Notes: generated by a model not told the origin, from the sequence alone. DNA of 64,000 nucleotides from Chloroflexota bacterium (GCA_013204555.1 JABMNO010000026.1:1-64000); one strand, 5' to 3'. Positions 17,408 to 25,726 are shown, numbered from the stretch's first letter. A program made the numbers and translations.

Positions 17408-17818
17408 TTAGTCGGCGCTCTCTGGTTCTTTTTCTTTGGCTGATTCAGGGGCTGATTCAGGAAACTCAGCTACTACCTCATCCAGTAACGCCAGCACGTC
17501 AGAAGTTTCGCCAATCGTGTTGTCGTACTTGAAGTAGATCTCCGGGACGTGACGAATTCTCATCCGTTCCTTAAGTACGTGCCGAAGCGCCACACGAGCT
17601 GAAGCCAGCGCTGCAAGCGTCTCATCCCGCTCGTGCTCATCGCCAGGAATCACGATATATACCGTCGCCCTCCCAAGATCACGAGTCGTGTCGACACGCG
17701 ACACGGTTGTCAGGCGCGAGAGACGCGGATCAACCAACCATGTGGTGATCAGGTCACCCAGGTCGCGTTTAATCGCGGCGTTAACGCGCTCTATTTTTCT
17801 GGTTGGTTCGCCTGGCAT
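17408..17818 (-). CDS. rbfA: Ribosome-binding factor A
   Basis: A 136-residue KH-like protein that binds the 30S subunit during 16S rRNA maturation. It has RKIERVNAAIKRDLGDLI, DPRLSRLTTVSRVDTTRDL, ATVYIVIPG and LRHVLKERMRIRHVPEIYF, the core of RbfA. The C-terminus adds an acidic low-complexity tail (PESAPESAKEKEPESAD). AGGAAAG precedes the ATG. It is followed directly by truB, and no infB is seen upstream, so the usual nusA-infB-rbfA-truB order is split here. Confidence 0.95.
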   Translation of the reverse strand: MPGEPTRKIERVNAAIKRDLGDLITTWLVDPRLSRLTTVSRVDTTRDLGRATVYIVIPGDEHERDETLAALASARVALRHVLKERMRIRHVPEIYFKYDNTIGETSDVLALLDEVVAEFPESAPESAKEKEPESAD

Positions 17819-17931
17819 CTTTCCTGCCCAATCTACTTCACTGCTGCGTTATTCCCATGAAAACGGAAATTCAGTCTTATGTGATTGCGGTGAGACCTCA
17901 ATCATATCGCCGATAGCACTCCAAGCGGCGA

Positions 17932-18675
17932 TTAGATTTTGTGTACGAAGACCCGATCCGCCACTTCTAGCCCCAGCGCGGCAGTCCGGCCAGCCACCTC
18001 AAGGGTCAACACACCTCTGTACGGAGCATTCTCGCTGATCACCAACTGTGCGCCCGGCACGATTCCCGACTCTACGAGGTACTTGAGTAGCTCCTGGTCT
18101 TCTTCAGGAATCATGTCCACCACGTAGCCGTCACCCGGACTCGCGGACCTGATAGAGGTTGTCCCACCCTTCGGCGCTTCATAGTTACTGCCCGGTATTG
18201 GATGACCAAACGGACAGGTCACCGGATTGCCCAGCGCAATCTTAATCTGCTCCTCAAGCACATCAGAAATAGCGTGCTCAAGCCGATGCGCTTCAACATG
18301 TGCGTTAGCAAGATCGAGCCCTAGCAGATCCACAATCATCCGCTCAGCGAGACGATGGCGTCGCACAATACTCTCGGCCAGCATCTTGCCCCTGGACGTA
18401 AGTTGAATCTCCCGGCTGTCGCTGACACCAATCAGGTTGTCCTCAGACATCCGCTTGATCATCCCCGCCACCGATGGCGGAGAAGTCCCAAGCCCCTCCG
18501 ACTCCGGAGTCCGTTTCAACTGCGCAACAAGATTCCCGTTCGTGACAGGAAGCCCCTGCTCGCGCACCATAAATATCGACAACAGGTAATTCTCAGCCGC
18601 CTGCGTCAACTGACCCTCGCCAGCAACCCGCCGCGTCCTGCGCCGTCGATTGTTAGATGTAGAAGACTCACCCAT
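17932..18675 (-). CDS. DtxR/MntR-family metal-dependent repressor
   Basis: A 247-residue regulator that senses Fe2+ or Mn2+. After a basic N-terminus comes a winged helix (LTQAAENYLLSIFMVREQG, SPPSVAGMIKRMSEDNLI). A dimerisation/metal-binding part follows, with RRHRLAERMIVDLLGL, EAHRLEHAIS and NPVTCPFGHPIPG supplying Glu, His and Cys ligands as in IdeR/DtxR. The C-terminal 70 residues form an SH3-like FeoA domain ending VADRVFVHKI. The ATG at 18675 is used; a TTG two codons upstream is possible. A regulated iron or manganese transporter is not in the window. Confidence 0.9.
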   Translation of the reverse strand: MGESSTSNNRRRRTRRVAGEGQLTQAAENYLLSIFMVREQGLPVTNGNLVAQLKRTPESEGLGTSPPSVAGMIKRMSEDNLIGVSDSREIQLTSRGKMLAESIVRRHRLAERMIVDLLGLDLANAHVEAHRLEHAISDVLEEQIKIALGNPVTCPFGHPIPGSNYEAPKGGTTSIRSASPGDGYVVDMIPEEDQELLKYLVESGIVPGAQLVISENAPYRGVLTLEVAGRTAALGLEVADRVFVHKI

Positions 18676-18787
18676 GTTCAATCGAGCCTAGCAACGCCAA
18701 CAACCCGAGTCAATTTGCATGGCAGTTAGATACATGGCACACAACGCTATTATTGGGTGATGGCAAACCAATCATTAGATCAAAGAA

Positions 18788-19099
18788 TTAGTGCGGCTCT
18801 AGATTCAGCCAGTCAGTGGGCGGAGGATCATCCAGATCTGGCCGCTGAGCTTTCAGAATCGTATCGGCGGCGGCATGTGCTAGCGCCCGAACGCGTATCT
18901 TTTCTACAGCGGCTTCTTGGGTTAGTGACTCGAATTCAGTCACCCAAGAAGGAATAGGCTCGTCACGCGGCCATTGTCGTGTCTCAAGCCAGTCGATTAC
19001 CGGCATCAGACGCATCAGGGTGAATTCGTATTCCAGCTCAAAGTTGTCTCGGTAATCCAAGAACAGTTGTCTGCGCTCCGCTTTGCGGTCATACGGCAT
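18788..19099 (-). CDS. Small helical protein of unknown function
   Basis: A 103-residue protein, MPYDRKAERRQLFLDYRDNF onward, with amphipathic helices and a Pro-rich end (DDPPPTDWLNLEPH). GGGAGGTGG lies 6 nt before the ATG, which decides the start although the frame is open 49 codons further 5'. It follows the coiled-coil/DUF5679 protein gene on the same strand by about 76 nt. No family is recognised. A 66-codon ORF on the opposite strand overlaps it but lacks a ribosome-binding site. Confidence 0.55.
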   Translation of the reverse strand: MPYDRKAERRQLFLDYRDNFELEYEFTLMRLMPVIDWLETRQWPRDEPIPSWVTEFESLTQEAAVEKIRVRALAHAAADTILKAQRPDLDDPPPTDWLNLEPH

Positions 19100-19175
19100 C
19101 AGTCCACCTCCCATGAAAAGGCGGTGACCGAAGCCACCGCCCAGAGCCAACATTAGTCGAGCGATTCTGTCATCG

Positions 19176-19832
19176 CTATGTTTTCCCGAATCTCGAAACG
19201 TTTCTCCCGCAGATGGAGCATTTGCCGCGGGTGCGCCAGCGTCCATTTTTCATACGCACATTCTCTGGCTCATTCAGGGCCACCGCCTCGCCGCATGCAG
19301 AACAATGCGCAGTTGCGCCACTACTCGGTAATCGATCAGTTTCTGCGTCGTGAATCACTGCATTTGTCGAAGGGCGCGTAAACCCGTACCAGCCCTCACC
19401 GATCCGCTTCCACCCCTCAACGTGTCGCTTCACCGCACGGGCCAAGGTGGAATGAACTGTGGGCAACGCGGATTCATACTTATCGTTCAATCCCGAATCC
19501 ACCACCATTCGAGCAAGTGACGATGCTTTGACTACACCTTCGTTCCGCTCAGCGACATACTCGTAGACGGCTAGAAATCCACCCTGTCCGTAGACTCGCC
19601 GCATTTCACCATGGGAGACAGTCCGATCTTCCAGACCACCGCCACCAATCTCGTCTTTATGTGATTCTCTGGCGTAATCCAAGGCCCGATCCAACGCAGC
19701 GATTTGATCTTCTATGTTTTCGATCTCTTGATCGATTGTGTGTTTCTGGGTCATTAGACCAGAGTGTTGATTCTGCAAGTCGTCCATCATCCCACGCGTG
19801 GTTTCAATCCACTCTCTAATCTGGGCTACCAT
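19176..19832 (-). CDS. Coiled-coil protein with C-terminal DUF5679-like zinc domain
   Basis: A 218-residue protein. Residues 1-60 form a coiled coil (QKHTIDQEIENIEDQIAAL). Residues 80-155 look like a winged-helix module (GGFLAVYEYVAERN...SSLARMVVDSGL...VHSTLARAVKR...WKRIGEGWYGF). Residues 175-218 carry HCSACGEAV, RMKNGRWRTRGKCSICGRNV and RFGKT, the DUF5679-type pair of CxxC knuckles. The domain order suggests a DNA-associated factor; this is inference. The ATG has GGAGG 6 nt upstream. An identical overall architecture is not one I can name. Confidence 0.75.
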   Translation of the reverse strand: MVAQIREWIETTRGMMDDLQNQHSGLMTQKHTIDQEIENIEDQIAALDRALDYARESHKDEIGGGGLEDRTVSHGEMRRVYGQGGFLAVYEYVAERNEGVVKASSLARMVVDSGLNDKYESALPTVHSTLARAVKRHVEGWKRIGEGWYGFTRPSTNAVIHDAETDRLPSSGATAHCSACGEAVALNEPENVRMKNGRWRTRGKCSICGRNVSRFGKT

Positions 19833-20238
19833 CTCTGGCCTCCAGTCTGACTATTACCTTTGACTATCTATCATGGATAAACCCTTGAATTGCATAAGTC
19901 CTCCATGTGCGCTTATGCAGGTTTACGTGTCATGATTTTATTTAGAAGGCGACCCGCCGCTCACCTGTAGCTCAGTGTTTCGGGCCGAGCGACGAGCCAC
20001 CATCTACGCCCCGTTGACGCGAAAGCGCCTTCGGGCAACCTTGACCCATTCCGGGTCAAAAAATAGCGATGCGGCACTGGGCTTGCGCCCAGAGAGGGTC
20101 CTAAACCTGCTACGCCACACCAAGAAGGTGTGGATCGCCCGCATCACTCAGGCCGGGTCGGTGCTAATCTTCCACGACGCACACCGATTCCGGTCATATT
20201 TTAGTGTACCAGTCTCAGAAACGGATTATCCACCAGAG
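19833..20238. other. Intergenic region left of the IS element
   Basis: About 400 bases. It holds a hairpin at 19891-19919 (see separate entry) and an extended reading frame (from 19975) that looks non-coding in its first 80 codons. No tRNA or promoter was confirmed. The left end of the insertion sequence probably lies in this stretch, but I could not match it to the right end. Confidence 0.35.
19891..19919. repeat. Inverted repeat TGCATAAG...CTTATGCA
   Basis: Eight-bp perfect arms (19891-19898, 19912-19919) with a 13-nt loop, upstream of the leftward coiled-coil gene. It may be an operator, or a feature of the IS insertion site; there is no T-run for a terminator. Confidence 0.35.
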
Positions 20239-20430
20239 ATGGCGAAAACGCGCGAAAACGCTGGGAAACACCCTGGTCGCGGTGGCGACCCTGTTCGATT
20301 TCCCGAAGAAATAGAAACATTCGAGGATGCTGTGGACGCGCTCTTAGACGTTAGTCCTGAGACTGGCGATACCAGTCCAGACGACCGTGAGTCTGAGACA
20401 CAAGAGCCTCAAAGCGATCAGCGTCAGTAA
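20239..20430 (+). CDS. Possible small accessory ORF next to IS1595 transposase
   Basis: A 63-residue frame, MAKTRENAGKHPGRGGDPVR onward, hydrophilic and acidic at the C-terminus (DTSPDDRESETQEPQS). It has a plausible small-protein look (FPEEIETFEDAVDALLDV helix). It runs opposite to the transposase and overlaps its 3' end by 80 nt. There is no clear ribosome-binding site. Some IS1595-group elements carry passenger ORFs, so it could belong to the element; it may equally be a chance ORF. Confidence 0.3.
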   Translation: MAKTRENAGKHPGRGGDPVRFPEEIETFEDAVDALLDVSPETGDTSPDDRESETQEPQSDQRQ

Positions 20431-21340
20431 TTTTCCGCTGGTTGAACCGGTACTCAAATTCATTCAGGTACATCGGCAAGCGGTGTTCACTGACGTGGTG
20501 AAACGTACCTATGATCCCACGTTTTAGAATCGACCAGTAGCCTTCGATATTCTGCGTGTGAACGTTGCCACGGGCGTACTCGACTTCGTGATTCACAACG
20601 TCGTGCTGCCCGTACTCACTTATGCGGTGATACGCAGAACTGCCATCCGTCATCAGGTGAACGTTTGCGAGGTCAACGTTCTTAGACAGTATCGGGCGTA
20701 CTTCCGGTCCTGATTCAGCCTTTACAACCTGCGTGCGGACGCTGCCACCGCGTTCGACTGCGCCAAGCACGACAACCTTATCCATGCGTGGGTGACGTTG
20801 GCCGCGTTTGAGTCCGGGATGCTTTGGGCGCAAACCCATTTCGATCTCATCCTGAATGCGCTCATGGACAACCTTGTGACCGCGGCGAGTCTTGCCACCC
20901 ACGTAGGTAGCGTCGGCCTCAACCGTGCCAGTCAACTTATCGAATGACTTGTTGCGCATGGCGAAGCGGATGCGGTGCGCCATGAAGAGCGCAGACTTGT
21001 AGGTGATGTCGTACTTGCGGTGCAGCTGGTGAGCGCTTATGCCCTTCTTCGATTGCACTATGTCAAATATTGCTGCGAGCCATGTTGAAAGCGGGATATG
21101 GCTACCTTCAAAGATCGTGCCTACCGTGGCTGTGAAGTCCTTCTTGCAGTCCTTACAGCGGTAAATGCTGGTTACTTTGTTCTTTGTCTTAGACTTGCGA
21201 GTGATGGAATAAGGCTCACGGACACTTCCGCATTTCGGACAGATAGGGCCGTTTGACCAACGTCTTCGCTCGATAAACGCGAGTGCTTGCTCGTCATTCC
21301 AACTAAGAACTTCTTTGTATGTGACCGATTTCGTTTCCAT
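20351..21340 (-). CDS. IS1595-family (ISXO2-like) transposase
   Basis: A 329-residue DDE transposase. The N-terminus has a zinc ribbon (ICPKCGSVRE...YRCKDCKKDF) and a helical DNA-binding region (GISAHQLHRKYDITYKSALF). The catalytic domain has TVEADATYVGGKTRRG (first Asp), HLMTDGSSAYH (second Asp) and NIEGYWSILKRGIIGTFHHV (Glu). These match the ISXO2-like domain, and the reading frame is intact, so it may be active. The start is the ATG at 21340; there is no obvious ribosome site, as is common for transposases. Confidence 0.92.
   Translation of the reverse strand: METKSVTYKEVLSWNDEQALAFIERRRWSNGPICPKCGSVREPYSITRKSKTKNKVTSIYRCKDCKKDFTATVGTIFEGSHIPLSTWLAAIFDIVQSKKGISAHQLHRKYDITYKSALFMAHRIRFAMRNKSFDKLTGTVEADATYVGGKTRRGHKVVHERIQDEIEMGLRPKHPGLKRGQRHPRMDKVVVLGAVERGGSVRTQVVKAESGPEVRPILSKNVDLANVHLMTDGSSAYHRISEYGQHDVVNHEVEYARGNVHTQNIEGYWSILKRGIIGTFHHVSEHRLPMYLNEFEYRFNQRKITDADRFEALVSQTHGRLDWYRQSQD
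20351..21340 (-). mobile_element. IS1595-family insertion sequence (ends not resolved)
   Basis: Boundaries given are those of the transposase gene only. The element must extend some distance on both sides, plausibly between about 19.9 and 21.4 kb. I could not pair terminal inverted repeats or a target-site duplication by eye. Confidence 0.75.
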
Positions 21341-21464
21341 GACATCAGACTATGCTCAACAGGCTTGTGTGTCAAGTATCTAATTGCCATTTGCATCAGC
21401 TCTGCAATACCACCGAAATCCCCTGCAACGCCCCCCTCAAATCAACCGCCGCACCCACAAGGAA

Positions 21465-21492
21465 GGCCATCCTGAGCTGGTCGAAGGGTCGA
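21465..21492. repeat. Dispersed intergenic repeat (CATCCTGAGC type)
   Basis: GCCATCCTGAGCTGGTCGAA followed by GGGTCGAC matches a short repeat class seen in many bacterial genomes. Shorter related strings occur at 31537-31548 (GCCATCCTGAGG) and 50350-50360 (TCATCCTGAGG), all intergenic. Confidence 0.45.
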
Positions 21493-21599
21493 CTTCCGGC
21501 ATCCGCTGCCAGCGCCAATGCCCAACACTCCCGCAAATCCCATATAGCCGACACTCATGCCGACTGTTAGAATTTTCCGGTGCACCACCCGCACCTCGT

Positions 21600-21674
21600 T
21601 CCGGAGTAGCTCAGTGGTAGAGCAATCGGCTGTTAACCGATGGGTCACAGGTTCGAATCCTGTCTCCGGAGCCA
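21600..21674 (+). tRNA. tRNA-Asn (GTT)
   Basis: A complete 75-nt cloverleaf. Acceptor is TCCGGAG/CTCCGGA, D-arm GCTC...GAGC, anticodon stem ATCGG/CCGAT around CTGTTAA (anticodon GTT), and T-arm ACAGG-TTCGAAT-CCTGT. The discriminator is G, followed by an encoded CCA. Confidence 0.96.
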
Positions 21675-21707
21675 TTTCACTTCCCTACCGTCGTTCCTCG
21701 TCTCTCC

Positions 21708-22142
21708 CTACGCCTGAATAAACTCCAGCCAATTCCCTTCCGGGTCCTGCGCGTAGACGATTCCGTGCTCTCCACCGTCATCTGTGATCCGGAATATCGG
21801 ATCCGTCACAAACCTGATTCCCTTCGCCGATAGCGCCTTGTGTGTGGTCCGCAGGTCTTCAACGTTGAAGCAGATGTGCATCGCGCCAAGTTGCGGCACG
21901 CCCAGGTAGCCATCGGGCGAATCCGGTTCGTGGTACTTCACCAGCTCGATCCGGTGCCCCTGTTCCATCCCGACGAACACCAGCGTCCTCCGAGAACCTG
22001 ATATGCCGGTGTGGTTCCCCTCTGGGGGTGCGTTGGATTCGCCCCGACTGAGCTCAGTCAGTCCTAGCTGACCGCAGTAGAACTCGATCATCGTGTCGAT
22101 GTCTCGAACCACAATTCCGGTGTGATTGAATCCCGTTACCAC
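21708..22142 (-). CDS. VOC-family (glyoxalase-like) protein
   Basis: A 144-residue single-domain vicinal-oxygen-chelate protein with two beta-alpha-beta-beta-beta modules. It begins VTGFNHTGIVVRDIDTMIEF (metal-ligand His) and contains LVFVGMEQGHRIELVKY (Glu), MHICFNVEDL (His) and YAQDPEGNWLEFIQA (Glu). The four expected metal ligands are present, so a lactoylglutathione-lyase-like, epimerase or dioxygenase activity is possible. The reaction is not predictable. It starts at GTG, preceded by GGGAGGCGCAA. It is a single-gene unit convergent with tRNA-Asn. Confidence 0.85.
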   Translation of the reverse strand: MVTGFNHTGIVVRDIDTMIEFYCGQLGLTELSRGESNAPPEGNHTGISGSRRTLVFVGMEQGHRIELVKYHEPDSPDGYLGVPQLGAMHICFNVEDLRTTHKALSAKGIRFVTDPIFRITDDGGEHGIVYAQDPEGNWLEFIQA

Positions 22143-22378
22143 TTGCGCCTCCCGGCTACTTCATCGCTGACGGGGGTTCCAGCGACCACGCACGCTACGG
22201 GCGAAGCATACCGGTGTCGCGACGAATTACGGATTCCGGTTCACCCCCACGAGGTCGATTTTGTCCCTGGAAAAACCCGATTAGAGCAACTCTGTTCCTG
22301 TCCACGACAACCCCTGTATTGCATGACGGTGTATAAATAGAGGGTTTGTAGAATGTTTCACTTACCGCCGGAGTATTG

Positions 22379-23923
22379 ATGCAAGAGCTCTCACGCCCGG
22401 CCCGAATTCGCACCGAATTTCTGGCTGGTCTCACTGTCTCACTGGCACTCGTCCCAGAGGCAGTTGCCTTCGCTTTTGTTGCCGGAGTCGAACCTCTCGT
22501 CGGTTTGTACGCTGCCTTCATTGTTGGATTTGTCACGTCCCTGACAGGCGGACGTCCCGGAATGATCTCCGGCGCCACTGGAGCACTTGCCGTAGTGATG
22601 GTCGCCCTCGTGAGGGACCACGGCATTGAGTTCCTGTTCCTCACCGTGATCCTGATGGGAATCATCCAGATAGCCGTAGGAGCGCTGAAGCAGGGCAGAC
22701 TGATCAGTATGGTGCCCTACCCTGTAATGCTTGGCTTCGTGAACGGCCTGGCGATCGTCATCTTCCTTGCACAGTTGGAAAGCTTCAAAGTAGAAGGCGC
22801 CGACGGCGGTGAATCATGGCTGGCTGGTAGCGATCTGGGCATCATGCTTGGGCTGATCGCTGTCACTATGGCGGTAATCTACCTGCTGCCGAGGCTAACC
22901 AAACGGTTCCCGGCTGCTCTTGCCGGAATAGTCGTGGTATCGGCATTGGTGATCTTTGGGAATATCGACACCACCACGGTGGGCGATCTTTCGAGCATCT
23001 CTGGCGGACTCCCAACTTTTGGCGTGCCTGACGTTCCATTTACCTTCGAAACGTTCCGTATCATCGTCCCGTTCGCCTTCATCCTGGCAGCGATTGGATT
23101 GATCGAGTCGCTGCTCACCCTTTCGCTAATCGACGGGATCACAGAGACCAAAAGCCAGAAGAACCGCGAGTGCGTTGCACAGGGCGCTGCGAATGTAATT
23201 ACGGGGTTCTTTGGCGGAATGGGCGGCTGCGCCATGATCGGTCAGAGCATGATCAACATCAGCTCTGGCGCTCGATGGCGGATGTCCGGCGTGGTGGCGG
23301 CTTTACTACTTCTTGCCTACATCCTTTTCGCATCATCGCTCATCGAGCGAATTCCAATCGCTGCGCTCGTTGGCGTCATGTTCGTCGTCGTAATTGGAAC
23401 CTTCTCCTGGTCCAGCCTGCGAATCATCCGGAAAGTACCACTCTCCGATGCCCTTGTGATGGTCCTGGTCTCTGCCGTGACGGTAGCCACAGACCTGGCG
23501 ATCGCAGTGGTGGTCGGAGTGATCGTTTCGGCCCTGGTGTTCGCCTGGAACGCCGCACGGTCCATCTACGTTGAGGCGAGCGCTGATAGCACGGATGAGC
23601 GTCGCGTGTACACGCTGCACGGACAACTATTCTTCGCGTCCGTCACGTCATTTCGAGATCTGTTCAACCCGGTAGACGACCCATTGGAGGTCGTGATCGA
23701 CTTCCGCCACTCACGCGTATGGGACCATTCCGGCATTGAAGCGATTGTGGATCTTGCCCAACGATATGCTCGCGCAGGCAGAGAACTGCACTTGCTGCAC
23801 TTGAGCACCAGTTGTCAGCGGATGCTCGGAAAAGCCGATGTGATCATCGATTCCGACCCGGATTCGGAGCCCAGCTTCAAGGTCACAACCTCAGGCCTCG
23901 GCGGCTCCAGCGAAGGACACTAA
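22379..23923 (+). CDS. SulP-family anion permease with STAS domain
   Basis: A 514-residue transporter of the SLC26/SulP type (sulfate, bicarbonate or other anion). The N-terminal LAGLTVSLALVPEAVAFAFV and GLYAAFIVGFVTSLTGGRPG are the family hallmark, and about 10-12 helices follow (including GCAMIGQSMINISSG). The C-terminal STAS domain starts near residue 400 (VYTLHGQLFFASVTSFRDLF) and includes DFRHSRVWDHSGIEAI. Homologues of this subtype (BicA/YbaR-like) often handle bicarbonate or sulfate; the substrate is not decidable here. ATG with GGAG 5 nt upstream. It stands alone. Confidence 0.9.
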   Translation: MQELSRPARIRTEFLAGLTVSLALVPEAVAFAFVAGVEPLVGLYAAFIVGFVTSLTGGRPGMISGATGALAVVMVALVRDHGIEFLFLTVILMGIIQIAVGALKQGRLISMVPYPVMLGFVNGLAIVIFLAQLESFKVEGADGGESWLAGSDLGIMLGLIAVTMAVIYLLPRLTKRFPAALAGIVVVSALVIFGNIDTTTVGDLSSISGGLPTFGVPDVPFTFETFRIIVPFAFILAAIGLIESLLTLSLIDGITETKSQKNRECVAQGAANVITGFFGGMGGCAMIGQSMINISSGARWRMSGVVAALLLLAYILFASSLIERIPIAALVGVMFVVVIGTFSWSSLRIIRKVPLSDALVMVLVSAVTVATDLAIAVVVGVIVSALVFAWNAARSIYVEASADSTDERRVYTLHGQLFFASVTSFRDLFNPVDDPLEVVIDFRHSRVWDHSGIEAIVDLAQRYARAGRELHLLHLSTSCQRMLGKADVIIDSDPDSEPSFKVTTSGLGGSSEGH

Positions 23924-24049
23924 GAAGCCCTACCGGGGATCTCCTCGCACGATCCCTCCGATCTCACACGACGCAAATTCCCGCGACCATGCTTCTCTCA
24001 CGTCGAACGCCTTAATCTTGACCGTAAGTTATTGAGGAGGAGGAATAGG

Positions 24050-24604
24050 TTGCGCGTGAACATTGTCTTCATGCTGATTTTCACCGCCCTTGCGCTCACC
24101 ATAGTCACAGCGTGCGGCGATGACGACTCCACGGCGGTGGAACCGACGACGGTTCAGCCAACGGCGACCGAATCGTCACCCGGCCTTCCCAACCCCGCGT
24201 CAGTCTATTGCGAGACGGCCGGAGGAAACCTCGAATTGGAGTCAGGAACTGGTACCTGCACGTTCCCTGACGAGAGCCAGTGCGAAGAGTGGGCCTTCTT
24301 TCGCGGCGAATGCTCGGTCGGAGACAACTATGAGATCGCCAGCGTATCGGAGTCGATTGCTGTGCCCGATGGGAGTCAAATCTCGGTCCGCGGGATCTAC
24401 TTCAAGGGCACCAGTGGCATTGAGGTTCTATGCGATTCGCTCGCCGAGTCATTTCCACCACAATGCTTCGATCCCAAACTTGAGATTTCAGGCTTCCGGT
24501 CGAACCTACTTCCGAGGCTGAACAGCGAATCGGAAATCACATGGACCGATACGGCAGTGATACTGGCAGGGACGGTTCGCGATGGAGTATTAACCGCGCC
24601 ATGA
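24050..24604 (+). CDS. DUF333-domain lipoprotein
   Basis: A roughly 184-residue exported lipoprotein. The signal peptide (VNIVFMLIFTALALTIVTAC) ends in a lipobox with the lipidated cysteine, followed by an acidic/Thr-rich spacer. Residues about 50-92 are a DUF333 domain: GLPNPASVYCETAGGNLEL, then CTFPDESQCEEWAFFRGEC, as in YoaF/HslJ-associated proteins. The rest is beta-rich with a Cys pair (VLCDSLAES...PQCFDP). The start is TTG at 24050 or GTG at 24056, since AGGAGGAGGAA lies at 24035-24045. Function unknown. Confidence 0.78.
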   Translation: MRVNIVFMLIFTALALTIVTACGDDDSTAVEPTTVQPTATESSPGLPNPASVYCETAGGNLELESGTGTCTFPDESQCEEWAFFRGECSVGDNYEIASVSESIAVPDGSQISVRGIYFKGTSGIEVLCDSLAESFPPQCFDPKLEISGFRSNLLPRLNSESEITWTDTAVILAGTVRDGVLTAP

Positions 24605-24665
24605 TCCATTTGCGGTAGCAGTCAAATCCGTGCCGATCATTTGAAGACGGATCCTTGTCTCCGCG

Positions 24666-25088
24666 TTATTTCAATGCTGGCAGAAGCTCCAGCGAGTCCA
24701 CATGCCGCGGCCTCAGCATCCCAAAGTGGCGATGATCCAGCGTAGCCAGTTTCGGTTCGTCCAATCGCTCCACAATCGCTAGTACAGCGGCGTCAACGAA
24801 TCCGATATCGGAATCGCTGTACCGGTCACACAGGGCGTGAGCGCGTTCGTAGTCCCGCGGCTGAAGGTCTACTACTCGATATGCACCCGAGATGATGTCG
24901 TCCAGCAGCGCTACTAGCACACCGGGATGCAGCCGGGTGTGAATCCAGTAATCCACTTCCACAAGCACTGGCGCGGGGATTATGAGTGGCTCATCAGCGA
25001 ATTCGATTAGCTCTCGACTTGCAGCGTGATCCTGGTCACTCCTATCAAGCGATGCGTACAGTGGCCCTGTGTCCAGGATCAGCGCCAA
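24666..25088 (-). CDS. VapC-like PIN-domain toxin
   Basis: A 140-residue PIN-domain protein, a predicted Mg-dependent RNase. The acidic residues are at LILDTGPLYA (Asp 6), VLVEVDYWI (Glu about 44) and the DSDIGFVDAAVLAI segment (Asp about 98-102), with a further Asp in LATLDHRHF. Together with the overlapping upstream gene (10 nt shared) it forms a type II toxin-antitoxin pair. Length and order are normal for VapC. The target RNA is unknown. Confidence 0.88.
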   Translation of the reverse strand: MALILDTGPLYASLDRSDQDHAASRELIEFADEPLIIPAPVLVEVDYWIHTRLHPGVLVALLDDIISGAYRVVDLQPRDYERAHALCDRYSDSDIGFVDAAVLAIVERLDEPKLATLDHRHFGMLRPRHVDSLELLPALK

Positions 25089-25303
25089 GAGCGCGGCTCT
25101 GGCCGGGTTTCACCTGCCTGGCGTGCGGTGTCTTTAGTGCCGGACGAGCCAATACCAAGGCTGCGCGGGCGGAGCCTGTACTCATACGCTTCAGCGGCCA
25201 GGGCTTCCCGGATCACTGAGGCCATGGACTTGCCGTCCTTTGCCGCTATTTTCTTGAGCCGATCATGCATTTCATATGTGATTGAAAATGTGATGCGTTC
25301 CAT
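25079..25303 (-). CDS. Ribbon-helix-helix antitoxin, VapB-like
   Basis: A 74-residue antitoxin. The N-terminus has the CopG/MetJ-like ribbon-helix-helix pattern MERITFSITYEMHDRLKKIA, then KDGKSMASVIREALAAEAYE. The C-terminal tail is flexible and basic (RPRSLGIGSS...), expected to wrap the toxin. It overlaps the PIN toxin gene, and the operator-like TGATATCA lies 7 nt upstream of the ATG, consistent with autorepression. Confidence 0.85.
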   Translation of the reverse strand: MERITFSITYEMHDRLKKIAAKDGKSMASVIREALAAEAYEYRLRPRSLGIGSSGTKDTARQAGETRPEPRSWR

Positions 25304-25310
25304 GACATCA

Positions 25311-25318
25311 TGATATCA
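25311..25318. promoter_or_regulatory. Operator-like palindrome upstream of vapB
   Basis: TGATATCA is a perfect palindrome flanked by further ATCA/TGAT half-sites (ATGACATCATGATATC, CACATCATTCATC). It is placed at the promoter of the toxin-antitoxin pair, where RHH antitoxins usually bind. Confidence 0.35.
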
Positions 25319-25345
25319 CATCATTCATCACCATCCTGCGGCTGC

Positions 25346-25726
25346 TCAATTTGTGACCTTAGCCAGGCCAAATCCCACAACCACCATTCCTATTCCCACT
25401 GCGTTGTTTAGCACCACATTGCCAACTGCAAAGAACCAATCGCCTGATCGGGCTAGCTGTGCGGTGTCGAACGCGAAAGTTGAGAACGTGGTGAATGCTC
25501 CGGCAAATCCCACCAGGATGATGAGGCGGACATCGGGAGACAGGGAGCCTCTATCTTCAACCAGCGCATAGACCAGCCCAAATACCAGGCATCCAACGGC
25601 GTTCACCGCCAGAATGCCCCACGGGAATGGCCCGTCAGTGCCACGCCCAATCAAGCTGGAAAGGCCATACCGAGTTATGGCGCCAAGCCCCCCCGCCACG
25701 AATATGAGAAGCACTCTCTCAATCAT
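25346..25726 (-). CDS. crcB: Fluoride channel FluC (CrcB)
   Basis: A 126-residue four-helix fluoride exporter subunit. It has GGLGAITRYGLSSLIG, GILAVNAVGCLVFGLVYAL and the signature GFAGAFTTFSTFAFD (Phe box and Thr-rich sodium site). Such proteins work as antiparallel dimers. The gene overlaps the Lrp-like domain gene by 4 nt (ATGA). I saw no fluoride riboswitch upstream, so expression depends on the upstream operon genes. Confidence 0.93.
   Translation of the reverse strand: MIERVLLIFVAGGLGAITRYGLSSLIGRGTDGPFPWGILAVNAVGCLVFGLVYALVEDRGSLSPDVRLIILVGFAGAFTTFSTFAFDTAQLARSGDWFFAVGNVVLNNAVGIGMVVVGFGLAKVTN

Noticed and set aside
18757-18957. 66-codon plus-strand ORF opposite the 103-residue minus-strand gene
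   Set aside because: No ribosome-binding site upstream, whereas the overlapping minus-strand frame has GGGAGGTGG at an ideal distance.
19965-19977. CTGTAGCTCAGTG, resembling a tRNA D-arm start
   Set aside because: No matching acceptor, anticodon or T-arm follows; not a tRNA.
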